Part shown: positions 1-6,783 of the stretch, one piece after another
How positions within the stretch are numbered: position 1 is the first letter of the stretch
Layout: the number at the start of each line of letters is the position of its first letter
NCBI GenBank assembly: GCA_934489915.1
Contig: CAKSSZ010000019.1
Location: 1-14,502, forward strand
Length of the DNA stretch: 14,502 nucleotides
Direction of reading: 5' to 3'
Source of the DNA: an uncultured Clostridia bacterium
GTDB lineage: Bacteria; Bacillota; Clostridia; HGM11514
Made by a program: the position numbers and the translations under genes
The notes under the pieces: model-generated
The model's input: only the letters and a program-made list of their open reading frames with translations
Told to the model about the DNA's origin: nothing
Database searches by the model: none

Positions 1-504
1 ATTGACTTCCTCCCCTTCTCCCAGGATGAAGAAGTCGATAAAGGGAGCCAGCGGCTCTGCATGATAGGCGCAGGGGCCGCCGGCGCAGACGAAGGGATCC
101 CCCTCGCCCCGGTCGGCAGCCAGCACCGGAACATGCCCTAACTCCAGCATATTCAGCACGTTGGTATAGCACATTTCATATTGCAGGGTAAAGCCGATCA
201 GATCAAAGGTATGGATGGGGTCGCCGCTTTCCAATGCATACAGGGGCAGGTTGTGCTGCCGCAGCAGGGCTTCAAAATCATCCCAGGGGGCAAAAACCCG
301 CTCGCACCAGATATCCTCCCGGCTGTTGAGCAGATGATATAGAATTTTCATCCCCAGGTGGGACATCCCCACCTCGTATACATCCGGAAAGCAAAAGGCA
401 AACCGCATGGAAACCTTTTCTTTATCCTTTTGAATGCTGCCCCATTCTCCGCCGGTATAGCGGGAGGGCTTTTGTACCTGCTTGAGTAGTTGATCCAGTC
501 TCAT
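1..504 (-). CDS. B12-binding-type radical SAM protein, N-terminal part (TIGR03960-like), cut by window edge
   Basis: Reading down from an ATG at 504, an open frame of 168 codons runs off the window at position 1. The protein begins MRLDQLLKQVQKPSRYTGGE and continues with FCFPDVYEVGMSHLGMKILY, IDIW-like and FAPWDDFEALL segments, then a GDPIHTFDLIGFTLQYEM stretch and an FILGEGEE end. I recognise this as the N-terminal B12-binding-like region of the TIGR03960 radical SAM family. The CxxxCxxC iron-sulfur motif should lie beyond the window, so it is not seen. An AGGAG ribosome binding site sits 7 nt or so before the ATG, inside the upstream protease gene. Members often lie next to a TIGR03936/DUF2344 gene, ribonuclease G and rplU-rpmA. 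The substrate is unknown to me. The family call is confident; the function is not. Confidence 0.8.
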   Translation of the reverse strand, partial: MRLDQLLKQVQKPSRYTGGEWGSIQKDKEKVSMRFAFCFPDVYEVGMSHLGMKILYHLLNSREDIWCERVFAPWDDFEALLRQHNLPLYALESGDPIHTFDLIGFTLQYEMCYTNVLNMLELGHVPVLAADRGEGDPFVCAGGPCAYHAEPLAPFIDFFILGEGEEVN

Positions 505-1339
505 AATGTTCTCCTGTTATCGTCCCCCCGGCCTGCACCAGGTCGTCTGCAATCTGCTGCTCGGTCAGGGTGGTTTTTAGCTTCATGTCCCGGTCGACGA
601 TATGCACAATGCAATATCGGCTTGCGGAAAAGTATTTTAAGAGCCGCCGGAGGGGAACATCCTCCCGGACAGCCAGAGTACGGGCGGGGAACACTCCGCT
701 CCCCTCCGGCTTGCGGCGATAGTCTATGGCGTTTTGCGTCATGGTCAGGCGTTCGTACCCGCTTTCTGCCCAAAGCTTGTAGCAGAAAAAACAGGAGATC
801 ATCAGCAGGGAGGGATTCCAGCGGGTGGTATATAGCACCGCCCCTCCCAACGCCGCCATAGCGGCAATGCACAGCCACGACGCAAACAGTACCCTATGAT
901 ATCCTATTATACTCCCAAATGCGTCAGAAAGCAAGTAAAATAAGATTCTTCCTCCGTCAAAATTTGAAATGGGCAGCAAATTGAAGGCGCCCAGACACAA
1001 ATTGGCGCAAAATAAAAAGGAAAAAACCGCCTCCGGCAGCAGAGAGCGGCACAGGAAAATCACCGCCGCTCCCAAAAAGCTGGCGATCGGCCCTGCCGCC
1101 GCTACCAGAATCCGCTGATTTTTTCCCCGGCGGTGTTCCTCGTTTAACCGGATGACGATCCCAAAGGGGAGAATGCCCAGATAGGAAACGCCCATTTTGA
1201 ACCCTGCGGCAGCCAGCAGGTGGCCGCTCTCGTGGATCAGCAAAGCGGCGTACATCCCCAGCATCATGGGCAGGGTATGGGTGACCCAGCCAAGCAGCAG
1301 GAGCAGGGGCGTCAATGGGTGAATCCGCAGCCGCTTCAT
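422..1339 (-). CDS. spoIVFB: M50 site-2 zinc metalloprotease, SpoIVFB-like
   Basis: A 305-residue polytopic membrane protein with the intramembrane protease signature HESGH at residues 36-40 (H36 and H40 zinc ligands, E37 catalytic). The third ligand D128 lies in NLLPISNFDGGR. Several hydrophobic helices span about 10-200. The remaining C-terminal part (about 218-270) looks like a single CBS-type domain, as in SpoIVFB. In Bacillus subtilis this enzyme cuts pro-sigma-K in the mother cell outer forespore membrane; the same role here is inferred. The ATG at 1339 overlaps the stop of the M23 gene in an ATGA arrangement and has no good ribosome binding site of its own, so translational coupling is likely. 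The last 28 codons overlap the next gene by 83 nt. It could be another M50 protein not involved in sigma-K processing. Confidence 0.85.
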   Translation of the reverse strand: MKRLRIHPLTPLLLLLGWVTHTLPMMLGMYAALLIHESGHLLAAAGFKMGVSYLGILPFGIVIRLNEEHRRGKNQRILVAAAGPIASFLGAAVIFLCRSLLPEAVFSFLFCANLCLGAFNLLPISNFDGGRILFYLLSDAFGSIIGYHRVLFASWLCIAAMAALGGAVLYTTRWNPSLLMISCFFCYKLWAESGYERLTMTQNAIDYRRKPEGSGVFPARTLAVREDVPLRRLLKYFSASRYCIVHIVDRDMKLKTTLTEQQIADDLVQAGGTITGEHYETGSTTQAGTKALPLYRRRMGQHSKG

Positions 1340-2079
1340 ACCAGGTTGAGGAAATCGGAGGGATTTAAATATTCCTCTCCGTCTATGATTTCAAAATGCA
1401 CATGGGGGCCGGTACTCCGCCCGGTGCTGCCCACTGCGGCAATCCGGTCTCCGGCGGCTACCTGATCCCCGGCGGTGACATAAAGCTCGCTGCAATGCCC
1501 GTACAGGGTGACATACCCATTGCTGTGCCGAATCTTTACGGCGTTTCCGTAGCCCCCCAGCTCCCCGGCAAAAATCACTTCTCCGTCGGCGGCGGCAGCA
1601 ATGGGGGTGCCGCTGTCCGCCCCGATATCCAGGCCGGTATGATAGGCGGAATCTTCATTGAAAGGGTCGGTGCGTTCCCCGAACCGAGAGGTCACCACCC
1701 CGCTCACCGGTACGGCAAAGGAAAGGGGAGCGCTTGCCAGCTGGGCGGCCTCCTCCTGACAGTCATAGTGACGGGTACTGTCCTCAGGCGACTGAGCGCC
1801 CACCTCCAGGGAGGCGTCCTTCACCCACTGTTCGCAATAGGTTACCGCCCTTTGGGCGTTGTCTCTGACATCCTCCGGATTTGTACCGGTGGACAAAACG
1901 GTTCGGAACCGGTCGGTCTGCTGCTGAAACAGCTGCAGCCGCCCTGCGCAAAAGCAGAGGGCAAACAGCAGCAGGCTGACGGCAAGCCGTTCCCCTAAGC
2001 CGGGATAGGAAGAAGAGGCAGGGGAGGGCGTTGTTTCCCGGCAGCGGCCGGACGGTCTTTTGGCGGGATATTCCGGCAT
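1336..2079 (-). CDS. Membrane-anchored M23 (LytM) peptidase, SpoIVFA/SpoIIQ-like
   Basis: A 247-residue protein with a short cytoplasmic N-terminus, one membrane segment (about 32-48) and an extracytoplasmic linker. A LytM domain follows from about 118 to 240. The full M23 metal and catalytic set is visible: H147 and D151 in YHTGLDIG, H195 in LYGHCS, and H226/H228 in PHVHFE. It sits immediately upstream of the SpoIVFB-like gene with a 4-nt overlap, the place SpoIVFA holds in Bacillus, where it anchors and inhibits SpoIVFB. As I recall, Bacillus SpoIVFA has a degenerate M23 domain, so an intact site suggests this protein may also cut peptidoglycan. An AAGGTGAT ribosome binding site precedes the ATG at 2079. 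A SpoIIQ-like or ordinary endopeptidase role is the alternative. Confidence 0.82.
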   Translation of the reverse strand: MPEYPAKRPSGRCRETTPSPASSSYPGLGERLAVSLLLFALCFCAGRLQLFQQQTDRFRTVLSTGTNPEDVRDNAQRAVTYCEQWVKDASLEVGAQSPEDSTRHYDCQEEAAQLASAPLSFAVPVSGVVTSRFGERTDPFNEDSAYHTGLDIGADSGTPIAAAADGEVIFAGELGGYGNAVKIRHSNGYVTLYGHCSELYVTAGDQVAAGDRIAAVGSTGRSTGPHVHFEIIDGEEYLNPSDFLNLV

Positions 2080-2159
2080 ACTACTTCATCACCTTTCTGC
2101 GGCATTGTGATCTGATCGCCGCTGGTGCTATTCTATTCATCTGCGCCCGGCGTTCAGAA

Positions 2160-2174
2160 CTTTTTCCGAAAAAG
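2160..2174. repeat. 15-nt palindrome in leader of the M23 gene
   Basis: CTTTTTCCGAAAAAG has perfect 7-nt arms around a single central base. It lies 81 nt or so upstream of the M23 start, so it would be in the leader if the promoter at 2214-2243 is real. It could be an operator, a weak RNA hairpin, or chance in an AT-rich region. There is no direct support for any one of these. Confidence 0.25.
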
Positions 2175-2213
2175 AGGAACAGAAAAAAATTTTTTGAAAC
2201 AGCGTTTTTCCCC

Positions 2214-2243
2214 ACTATACCATAACTTGTGGTTGTTTGTGCA
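2214..2243 (-). promoter_or_regulatory. Weak candidate promoter for the M23-M50-radical SAM operon
   Basis: On the minus strand TGCACA (2238-2243) and TATAGT (2214-2219) are 18 bp apart. The -10 matches the sigma-A consensus in five of six positions and the -35 in four of six. Sporulation genes of this type are under sigma-E in Bacillus, and I could not find a convincing sigma-E pair here, so this is a tentative call. Confidence 0.25.
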
Positions 2244-2365
2244 GAATATACAAGATATAAAAAAAGAGGAATTTTGTTATTTTAAAAGAATATTACAAAA
2301 GAACACATTTTATAGGGTCACATTACCGGATTATTACAAGATATTGTGGTTTGAAATATTTTGGT

Positions 2366-2426
2366 AAAAAAAAATTAAACTTTTTTTAAAAAACCTCTTG
2401 CAAAATGAACAAAAATAGAGTATAAT
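2366..2426 (+). promoter_or_regulatory. Sigma-A promoter of the dcw operon with UP-like A/T tract
   Basis: The -35 TTGCAA (2398-2403) and the -10 TATAAT (2421-2426) are separated by exactly 17 bp. Transcription would start near 2433. Just upstream, 2366-2393 is a run of A and T tracts (A-run, ATTAAAC, T7, A6). It occupies the -40 to -60 region and resembles the UP element that binds the RNA polymerase alpha subunit. This is the best promoter in the window and should drive mraZ and the genes behind it. Confidence 0.85.
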
Positions 2427-2436
2427 CAAATAGTAA

Positions 2437-2470
2437 TGGGAAACAGTGGTGAGAAGTGGGGAAGTGTGGA
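2437..2470 (+). promoter_or_regulatory. MraZ operator: four TGG-core repeats at 10-bp spacing
   Basis: TGGG, TGGT, TGGG and TGGA begin at 2437, 2447, 2457 and 2467, a perfect 10-bp period that places all four on one face of the helix. In Escherichia coli MraZ binds TGGG-type repeats separated by 5 nt in front of its own gene, which gives the same period. The array starts a few bases after the predicted transcription start and ends 40 nt before the mraZ ATG. Bound MraZ would therefore be expected to block promoter escape or early elongation, giving autoregulation of the whole cluster. Confidence 0.8.
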
Positions 2471-2509
2471 ACGCTTCCGTCTCACAGTCTAAAACAGGAT
2501 GTGACTCTG

Positions 2510-2926
2510 ATGTTCCGTGGAGAGGTTGCCTACAGCTTAGATGAAAAAAACAGGCTCACAGTCCCTTCCGCCTTTCGGGAGGAGCTGGGGGAAGTTTTTT
2601 ATGTCACAAAAGGCTTAGACAAGTGCCTGTTTGTATTCCCGGAGGACAAATGGACGGAGTTTGAAGCGTCCATTCGTGCGCTGCCCTTGTCCAGCGGCAG
2701 AAAGACCCAGCGGTTTTTCTTTTCCGGCGCAAAGGAATGTGTGCCGGATCGGCAGGGGAGAATTTTAATCCCTCAGAATTTGAGGGAATATGCGGGGATT
2801 GAGAAGGACGCGGTGATCATCGGCGTTTCGGATCGGCTGGAAATCTGGTCGAAGGAACAGTGGGAAGCGTACGACGATACCGATTCGGATGAAATTGCCC
2901 GCTTAATGGAGGAAATGAATGTATAA
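2510..2926 (+). CDS. mraZ: Transcriptional regulator MraZ
   Basis: A 138-residue DNA-binding protein of the SpoVT-AbrB fold, first gene of the dcw cluster and its repressor. Two repeats carry the DxxxR signature: D11-R15 (DEKNR) and D80-R84 (DRQGR). The N-terminus MFRGEVAYSLDEKNRLTVPS matches the family start (usually M-F/L-x-GE). For this reason I use the ATG at 2510, with AGGA ending about 10 nt before it. A GTG at 2456 in the same frame would add 18 residues but lies inside the operator repeats. It is followed after 12 nt by rsmH. The first motif has N14 where G is usual; the second has the usual G. Confidence 0.93.
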   Translation: MFRGEVAYSLDEKNRLTVPSAFREELGEVFYVTKGLDKCLFVFPEDKWTEFEASIRALPLSSGRKTQRFFFSGAKECVPDRQGRILIPQNLREYAGIEKDAVIIGVSDRLEIWSKEQWEAYDDTDSDEIARLMEEMNV

Positions 2927-2938
2927 GGAGGGGGCGTT

Positions 2939-3871
2939 ATGAGCGAGTTTTCCCATATGCCCGTTCTTTTACATGAAACGGTGGACGCATTAGCGGTGCA
3001 TCCCGGCGGTATTTATGTAGACGGAACCCTGGGCGGAGGAGGTCATTCCTCCTATCTTTTGGGTCAGTTGGGCAAAACAGGAAAACTGATCGGGATTGAT
3101 CAGGATTTGGAAGCAATTTTTGCGGCAAAAAAGAGGATTTCAGAGGATTATGATGTAATTTATATAAACAGGAATTTTTCTGAGATTCGGGAGATTGCCC
3201 GGGCGCTTTCTATTTCACAGATTGACGGCGCTATGCTGGATCTGGGGGTTTCTTCCCATCAGCTGGACGAGGCGGAGCGGGGGTTTTCCTATCGGTTCGA
3301 CGCACCGCTGGATATGCGGATGAACCGCAGCCGACCCTTTTCTGCTTATGATGTGGTGAACGGGTATTCCGAGGAGCGGCTGGCAGATGTGATTTTCCGG
3401 TACGGAGAAGAGCGGATGTCCAGGAGAATTGCCCGCCGGATTGTGCAGCGCAGGGAGGCGCGTCCCATAGAAACCACCGGGGAGCTGGTGGAGGTGATTC
3501 GGGAGGCGACAGGCGCTTATGCGAAGGACAAGCACCCTGCCAAGCGAACCTTTCAGGCGATCCGGATTGAAGTAAACGGTGAGCTGGACGTACTGCAAAC
3601 GGCGCTGACGGATTTTTTTGATCTGTTAAAGCCCGGCGGACGGCTGGCGGTGATTACCTTCCATTCCTTGGAGGATCGGATGGTAAAACAAAAATTTCAG
3701 GGGCTTTGCACCGGTTGTACCTGCCCCCCTTCCTTCCCGGTTTGTGTGTGCGGAAAAAAGCCGGCCGGGCGGCTGGTATGGAAAAAGGCGATCTGCGCCG
3801 GCGAGGAAGAGCTTGCCCGTAACCCACGGGCAAAAAGTGCAAAATTACGAGTGATTGAAAAACTGCCTTGA
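2939..3871 (+). CDS. rsmH: 16S rRNA (cytosine-1402-N4)-methyltransferase RsmH (MraW)
   Basis: A 310-residue SAM-dependent methyltransferase that modifies C1402 in the 30S P site. Visible family blocks are HMPVLLHETV (6-15), the SAM-binding DGTLGGGGH (28-36), MLDLGVSSHQLDEAERGFSY, PLDMRM, and ITFHSLEDRMVK near 240. The C-terminal tail has Cys257, 260, 262, 269 and 271 in a CTCPPSFPVCVCGKKP context. I recall this cysteine pattern from Firmicutes RsmH; it could bind a metal. AGGAGG lies 7 nt before the ATG. The spacing of 12 nt from mraZ and 24 nt to ftsL fits cotranscription. Confidence 0.95.
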   Translation: MSEFSHMPVLLHETVDALAVHPGGIYVDGTLGGGGHSSYLLGQLGKTGKLIGIDQDLEAIFAAKKRISEDYDVIYINRNFSEIREIARALSISQIDGAMLDLGVSSHQLDEAERGFSYRFDAPLDMRMNRSRPFSAYDVVNGYSEERLADVIFRYGEERMSRRIARRIVQRREARPIETTGELVEVIREATGAYAKDKHPAKRTFQAIRIEVNGELDVLQTALTDFFDLLKPGGRLAVITFHSLEDRMVKQKFQGLCTGCTCPPSFPVCVCGKKPAGRLVWKKAICAGEEELARNPRAKSAKLRVIEKLP

Positions 3872-3895
3872 TAGCATAGAAAGGATGTACATAGT

Positions 3896-4432
3896 ATGGC
3901 GAGACGGGGAAACAGTTCTTCGGCATATCGGTTATATGACGAGGATACAGCCGCACTTCGGCGGCCGGAAAAAAGAAACCATCCGACAATCAAACAGAAA
4001 AAGGAAGCGCCGGCACAGGATCGGGCGGCTGTGGCACAGCGGGCGGCAGGGAGATGGTCTCTGCGGCTGATCGGCAATGTGCTGCTGCTTTGCGTGTTTG
4101 CCTTTGCGGTGCTGATCCGTTATTCCACCATTGTGGAGCGGGATCATCAGCTGGAAACATTAAAAAAGGAATATACTTCTATCACAGATGAAAATAAACG
4201 GCTGCAGGTGGAGATTGACAGCGCTCTGAACCTGGACAAGGTGGAGCAGGTTGCCCGCAACGATCTGGGCATGGCAAAGCCGGAGAAATATCAGACGGTT
4301 TATGTGAATATCAAGGGGGACGATTACGTGGAGGTGGCAAAGGACGCCTCCGGCGATGAGGAAAAGGGCGGCAAACAGTTTTATGCCACCATCATTCAAA
4401 CCCTGGGGAATGTTTTAGAATATTTATATTAA
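3896..4432 (+). CDS. ftsL: Cell division protein FtsL (septum formation initiator-like)
   Basis: A 178-residue bitopic protein: a basic cytoplasmic N-terminus of about 55 residues, one membrane helix (about 57-75), then a heptad-rich coiled coil (about 78-112). A conserved-looking block, VEQVARNDLGMAKPEKYQTV, follows. FtsL pairs with FtsQ/DivIB and DivIC to activate the FtsW-PBP synthase at the septum. Identity rests on topology and on position between rsmH and the class B PBP, since the sequence of this family is weakly conserved. AAGGAT precedes the ATG at 3896 by about 10 nt. The tail beyond about residue 145 is low in recognisable features. Confidence 0.85.
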   Translation: MARRGNSSSAYRLYDEDTAALRRPEKRNHPTIKQKKEAPAQDRAAVAQRAAGRWSLRLIGNVLLLCVFAFAVLIRYSTIVERDHQLETLKKEYTSITDENKRLQVEIDSALNLDKVEQVARNDLGMAKPEKYQTVYVNIKGDDYVEVAKDASGDEEKGGKQFYATIIQTLGNVLEYLY

Positions 4433-4459
4433 ACGGATTCATATATTGATTGTGATAGA

Positions 4460-4500
4460 TTGCGCAATAAGCTCCCAAAAATTTCCGGGAGAAAACGCAA
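4460..4500 (+). repeat. Weaker two-part hairpin in the ftsL-ftsI gap
   Basis: TTGCG (4460-4464) pairs with CGCAA (4496-4500), and CTCCC (4472-4476) pairs with GGGAG (4487-4491), leaving a 10-nt loop and an unequal internal loop. It directly abuts the stronger hairpin starting at 4501. The stems are short, so folding on its own is uncertain. No U-tract follows. Confidence 0.4.
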
Positions 4501-4544
4501 GGGGAATGCCAAGGCAATCTGGAAGGGTTGCCTTGGCATTTTCC
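4501..4544 (+). repeat. Strong 17-bp hairpin in the ftsL-ftsI gap
   Basis: GGGGAATGCCAAGGCAA (4501-4517) pairs along its whole length with TTGCCTTGGCATTTTCC (4528-4544): 15 Watson-Crick pairs and two G-U pairs around a 10-nt loop (TCTGGAAGGG). The central 13 nt are an exact inverted repeat. It ends 40 nt before the PBP start codon. The T-run is inside the stem and the next bases are AAACAGG, so it does not look like an intrinsic terminator on either strand. Possible roles are a pause or processing site, an RNA stability element, or a dispersed repeat. Confidence 0.7.
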
Positions 4545-4584
4545 AAACAGGAGCAATAAGAGCCGAGAAACGGAGGGAGCGGTT

Positions 4585-6765
4585 ATGGCATTGAAAAGCA
4601 AGCAGATGGGAAGGCGGATCGTAGCCGCCTTTTGCGCTGCCAGCCTTGCCTTGGGTGCGTTGGCGCTGCGCACCGGGTATTTGCAGGTGGTACGGGGAGA
4701 AGAGCTGCAAAAGGGCGCACTGGAGCAGCAAACCCAGGACCGGCAAATCAGCGCTAAGCGGGGCGCCATTTTAGACCGAAACGGAAAAACCCTGGCAGTC
4801 AGCGCAAGCGTGGAGCAGGTTTCCGTTTCCCCCAATGTGATCCGGGAAAAGAAAAATGCGGACGAAGTGGTTTCCGCCCTGTCTGACATTTTGGAGCTGG
4901 ATCCGGAAGAGGTCCGCAAAAAGGTGACCGCCAACAGCTATTATGTGTCCATCAAGCGGAGAGTGGAGAAGGAGACGGCAGATAAAATCCGTGCCTTAAA
5001 GCTTGCCGGGGTCAACCTGGATGAGGACACCAAGCGGTATTACCCCTACGGCAGCTTTGCTTCTCACGTGATTGGCTTTACCGGGAATGATAACCAGGGC
5101 TTAAACGGGCTGGAAAAGCAGTATGACAGCGTGTTAAGCGGGGTTCCCGGGCGGGTGGTATCTGCCAGCAACGCCAAGGGGACGGACGTACCCTATAAAT
5201 TTGAACAGTACATCGACCCGGTTGACGGGCAGAATTTGGTGCTGACCATTGACGAGACCATTCAGCACTTTGTGGAAAAATATCTGGAAAAGGCTTATAT
5301 TGAAAATGACCTGGGCGCAGGTGCCGCAGCCATTGTGATGAATCCGAAAACCAGTGAAATCCTTGCTATGAGCTCCCTGCCTAATTTTGATTTGAACCAG
5401 CCCTTTGCTTTAGGGGAGGCAGAGGAGGAGTCTTTGCAAGGGCTGTCCGATGAGGAATACAATACCAAAAAATCCGAGCTGCTGCTGAAAATGTGGCGGA
5501 ATAAGGCGGTAACGGACAGCTATGAACCGGGTTCTACTTTTAAGCTTGCTACCGCCTCGGCGGCGCTGGAGCAAAACGTCTGCAAGCTGGACGATATTTT
5601 TGTGTGCGGCGGCGCCTATCAGGTGGCGGATAAGTTAATTAAGTGTCACCAGACCGCAGGGCACGGCTCCCAGACCTTTGTGAAGGCAATTTGTAATTCC
5701 TGCAACCCGGCGCTGATGCAGATCGGGGAGCGGATCGGGAATGACGATTTTTACCGCTATGTGGAAGCCTTCGGCTTTCGGGATATTACCGGCATTGATT
5801 TACCGGGGGAAACCAACGGCGTATTCTTTTCCAAAGAAAACTTTAACGCTGTGCAGCTGGCTACCAGCTCCTTCGGGCAGGGCTTTCAGATTACCCCCCT
5901 GCAGCTGGTGGGATTTGTTTCTGCCATCTGCAACGGCGGCACCCTGCAAAAGCCCCATTTGGTGAAGCAGATGACCGACCAGGAGGGCAATGTGGTCAAA
6001 ACCATCGAGCCGGAGCCGATCCGGCAGATTATGTCGGCGGAGACCGCTTCCACCATGCGCAGCATTATGGAACAGGTTGTGCTGGACGGCGCTGCCAAAA
6101 ACGCTTATATTAAAGGATATCGGGTAGGCGCAAAAACAGGTACCTCGGAAAAGCTGCCCCGGGGCAGCGGAAAATACGTGGCGTCCTGCGTGGCGGTTGC
6201 GCCGGTAGATGACCCCCAATTGGTGGTGCTGGTCATGCTGGACGAACCGGCAGGCGTCTATTACGGCGGTACGATCGCTGCGCCTGTGGTGCGTTCCATC
6301 TTAGAGGATACATTGCAATATATGGGCATTGAGCCGCAGTATACCGAATCGGAAGAGGCGGATGAAACGGTGGAGGTGCCAAATGTTGTGGATCAGACGG
6401 TGGCGGAGGCAACCAATACCCTGTCTGCCCTGGGGTTAAATTACCAGGTGATGGGGGACGGGGACACGGTAATTTCTCAGATCCCTGTTGGCAGCGTGAC
6501 CATGGAAGCCCAGTCTACTGTGATTTTATATACCCAGGAGCAAGCCGAGGGCGAGCGGGTGGAGGTGCCGAATGTAACGGGCATGACGCCCAGCCAGGCA
6601 AGGCAGGCCTTGCAGGAAAGCGGGTTAAACTGCCGCTTCTCCGATGTGTCGCCCAATCAGCAGGACAGTGTAACAGCCTTTTCACAATCGCCGAAGGCGG
6701 GCGAGAAGGTAGCGGGAGGGACGACGGTCATTGTTGATTTCCGCGCCCTGACCAGCGAATGGTAA
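4585..6765 (+). CDS. ftsI: Class B penicillin-binding protein with two PASTA domains (FtsI/PBP2B type)
   Basis: A 726-residue septal transpeptidase that cross-links new peptidoglycan, working with FtsW. After a short basic N-terminus there is one membrane segment (about 10-28). The PBP dimerisation domain follows, with RGAILDRNGKTLA near 58-70, then the transpeptidase domain. The active site is complete: S317-TF-K320, S372-C-N374 and K517-T-G519. Two PASTA repeats follow, about 596-655 and 659-722, each opening with VEVPNV. I use the ATG at 4585 (GGAGGGAG just upstream, MALKSKQMGRR start) rather than a TTG at 4528 that lies in the hairpin. PBP2B of Bacillus has two PASTA domains and SpoVD one, which favours the vegetative division enzyme. 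No second PBP gene follows. Confidence 0.93.
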   Translation: MALKSKQMGRRIVAAFCAASLALGALALRTGYLQVVRGEELQKGALEQQTQDRQISAKRGAILDRNGKTLAVSASVEQVSVSPNVIREKKNADEVVSALSDILELDPEEVRKKVTANSYYVSIKRRVEKETADKIRALKLAGVNLDEDTKRYYPYGSFASHVIGFTGNDNQGLNGLEKQYDSVLSGVPGRVVSASNAKGTDVPYKFEQYIDPVDGQNLVLTIDETIQHFVEKYLEKAYIENDLGAGAAAIVMNPKTSEILAMSSLPNFDLNQPFALGEAEEESLQGLSDEEYNTKKSELLLKMWRNKAVTDSYEPGSTFKLATASAALEQNVCKLDDIFVCGGAYQVADKLIKCHQTAGHGSQTFVKAICNSCNPALMQIGERIGNDDFYRYVEAFGFRDITGIDLPGETNGVFFSKENFNAVQLATSSFGQGFQITPLQLVGFVSAICNGGTLQKPHLVKQMTDQEGNVVKTIEPEPIRQIMSAETASTMRSIMEQVVLDGAAKNAYIKGYRVGAKTGTSEKLPRGSGKYVASCVAVAPVDDPQLVVLVMLDEPAGVYYGGTIAAPVVRSILEDTLQYMGIEPQYTESEEADETVEVPNVVDQTVAEATNTLSALGLNYQVMGDGDTVISQIPVGSVTMEAQSTVILYTQEQAEGERVEVPNVTGMTPSQARQALQESGLNCRFSDVSPNQQDSVTAFSQSPKAGEKVAGGTTVIVDFRALTSEW

Positions 6766-6783
6766 CCACAAGTGAATGGTAAC
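6757..6783 (+). repeat. Short tandem duplication over the ftsI stop codon
   Basis: GAATGGTAAC occurs at 6757-6766 and again at 6774-6783, a 17-bp period. The first copy encodes the last two residues (Glu-Trp) and the TAA of the PBP. The second lies in the gap before murE and also supplies the ATG at 6776, which I do not consider the murE start. It is probably a replication-slippage duplication. Confidence 0.6.

Larger units (their letters stand above)
2080..2397. other. AT-rich divergent intergenic region
   Basis: This non-coding stretch separates the minus-strand protease operon from the plus-strand dcw cluster. It is far more AT-rich than the genes on either side, with many A and T runs. 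Open frames here are short, AT-driven and lack ribosome binding sites, so I call none. It holds a weak minus-strand promoter candidate, a 15-nt palindrome at 2160-2174, and the A/T tract that abuts the mraZ promoter. Nothing else is clear between about 2245 and 2360. Confidence 0.7.

Noticed and set aside
1396..1998. Long plus-strand frame opposite the M23 gene, and similar long antisense frames elsewhere
   Set aside because: They are shadows in GC-rich coding sequence with no family motifs, opposite genes whose motifs are unambiguous.
2031..2367. Small plus-strand open frames in the divergent region
   Set aside because: They are AT-driven, lack ribosome binding sites, show low-complexity Phe/Lys/Arg-rich products and overlap the M23 start or the promoter region.
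2456..2509. 18-codon N-terminal extension of mraZ from a GTG
   Set aside because: It starts inside the MraZ operator repeats, has no clear ribosome binding site, and the ATG at 2510 gives the family N-terminus.
4501..4544. Intrinsic terminator ending an mraZ-rsmH-ftsL transcript
   Set aside because: There is no U-tract after the stem on either strand; the T-run is part of the stem.
4528..4584. TTG start extending the PBP by 19 residues
   Set aside because: The extension begins in the right arm of the hairpin, and the strong ribosome binding site and usual N-terminus belong to the ATG at 4585.
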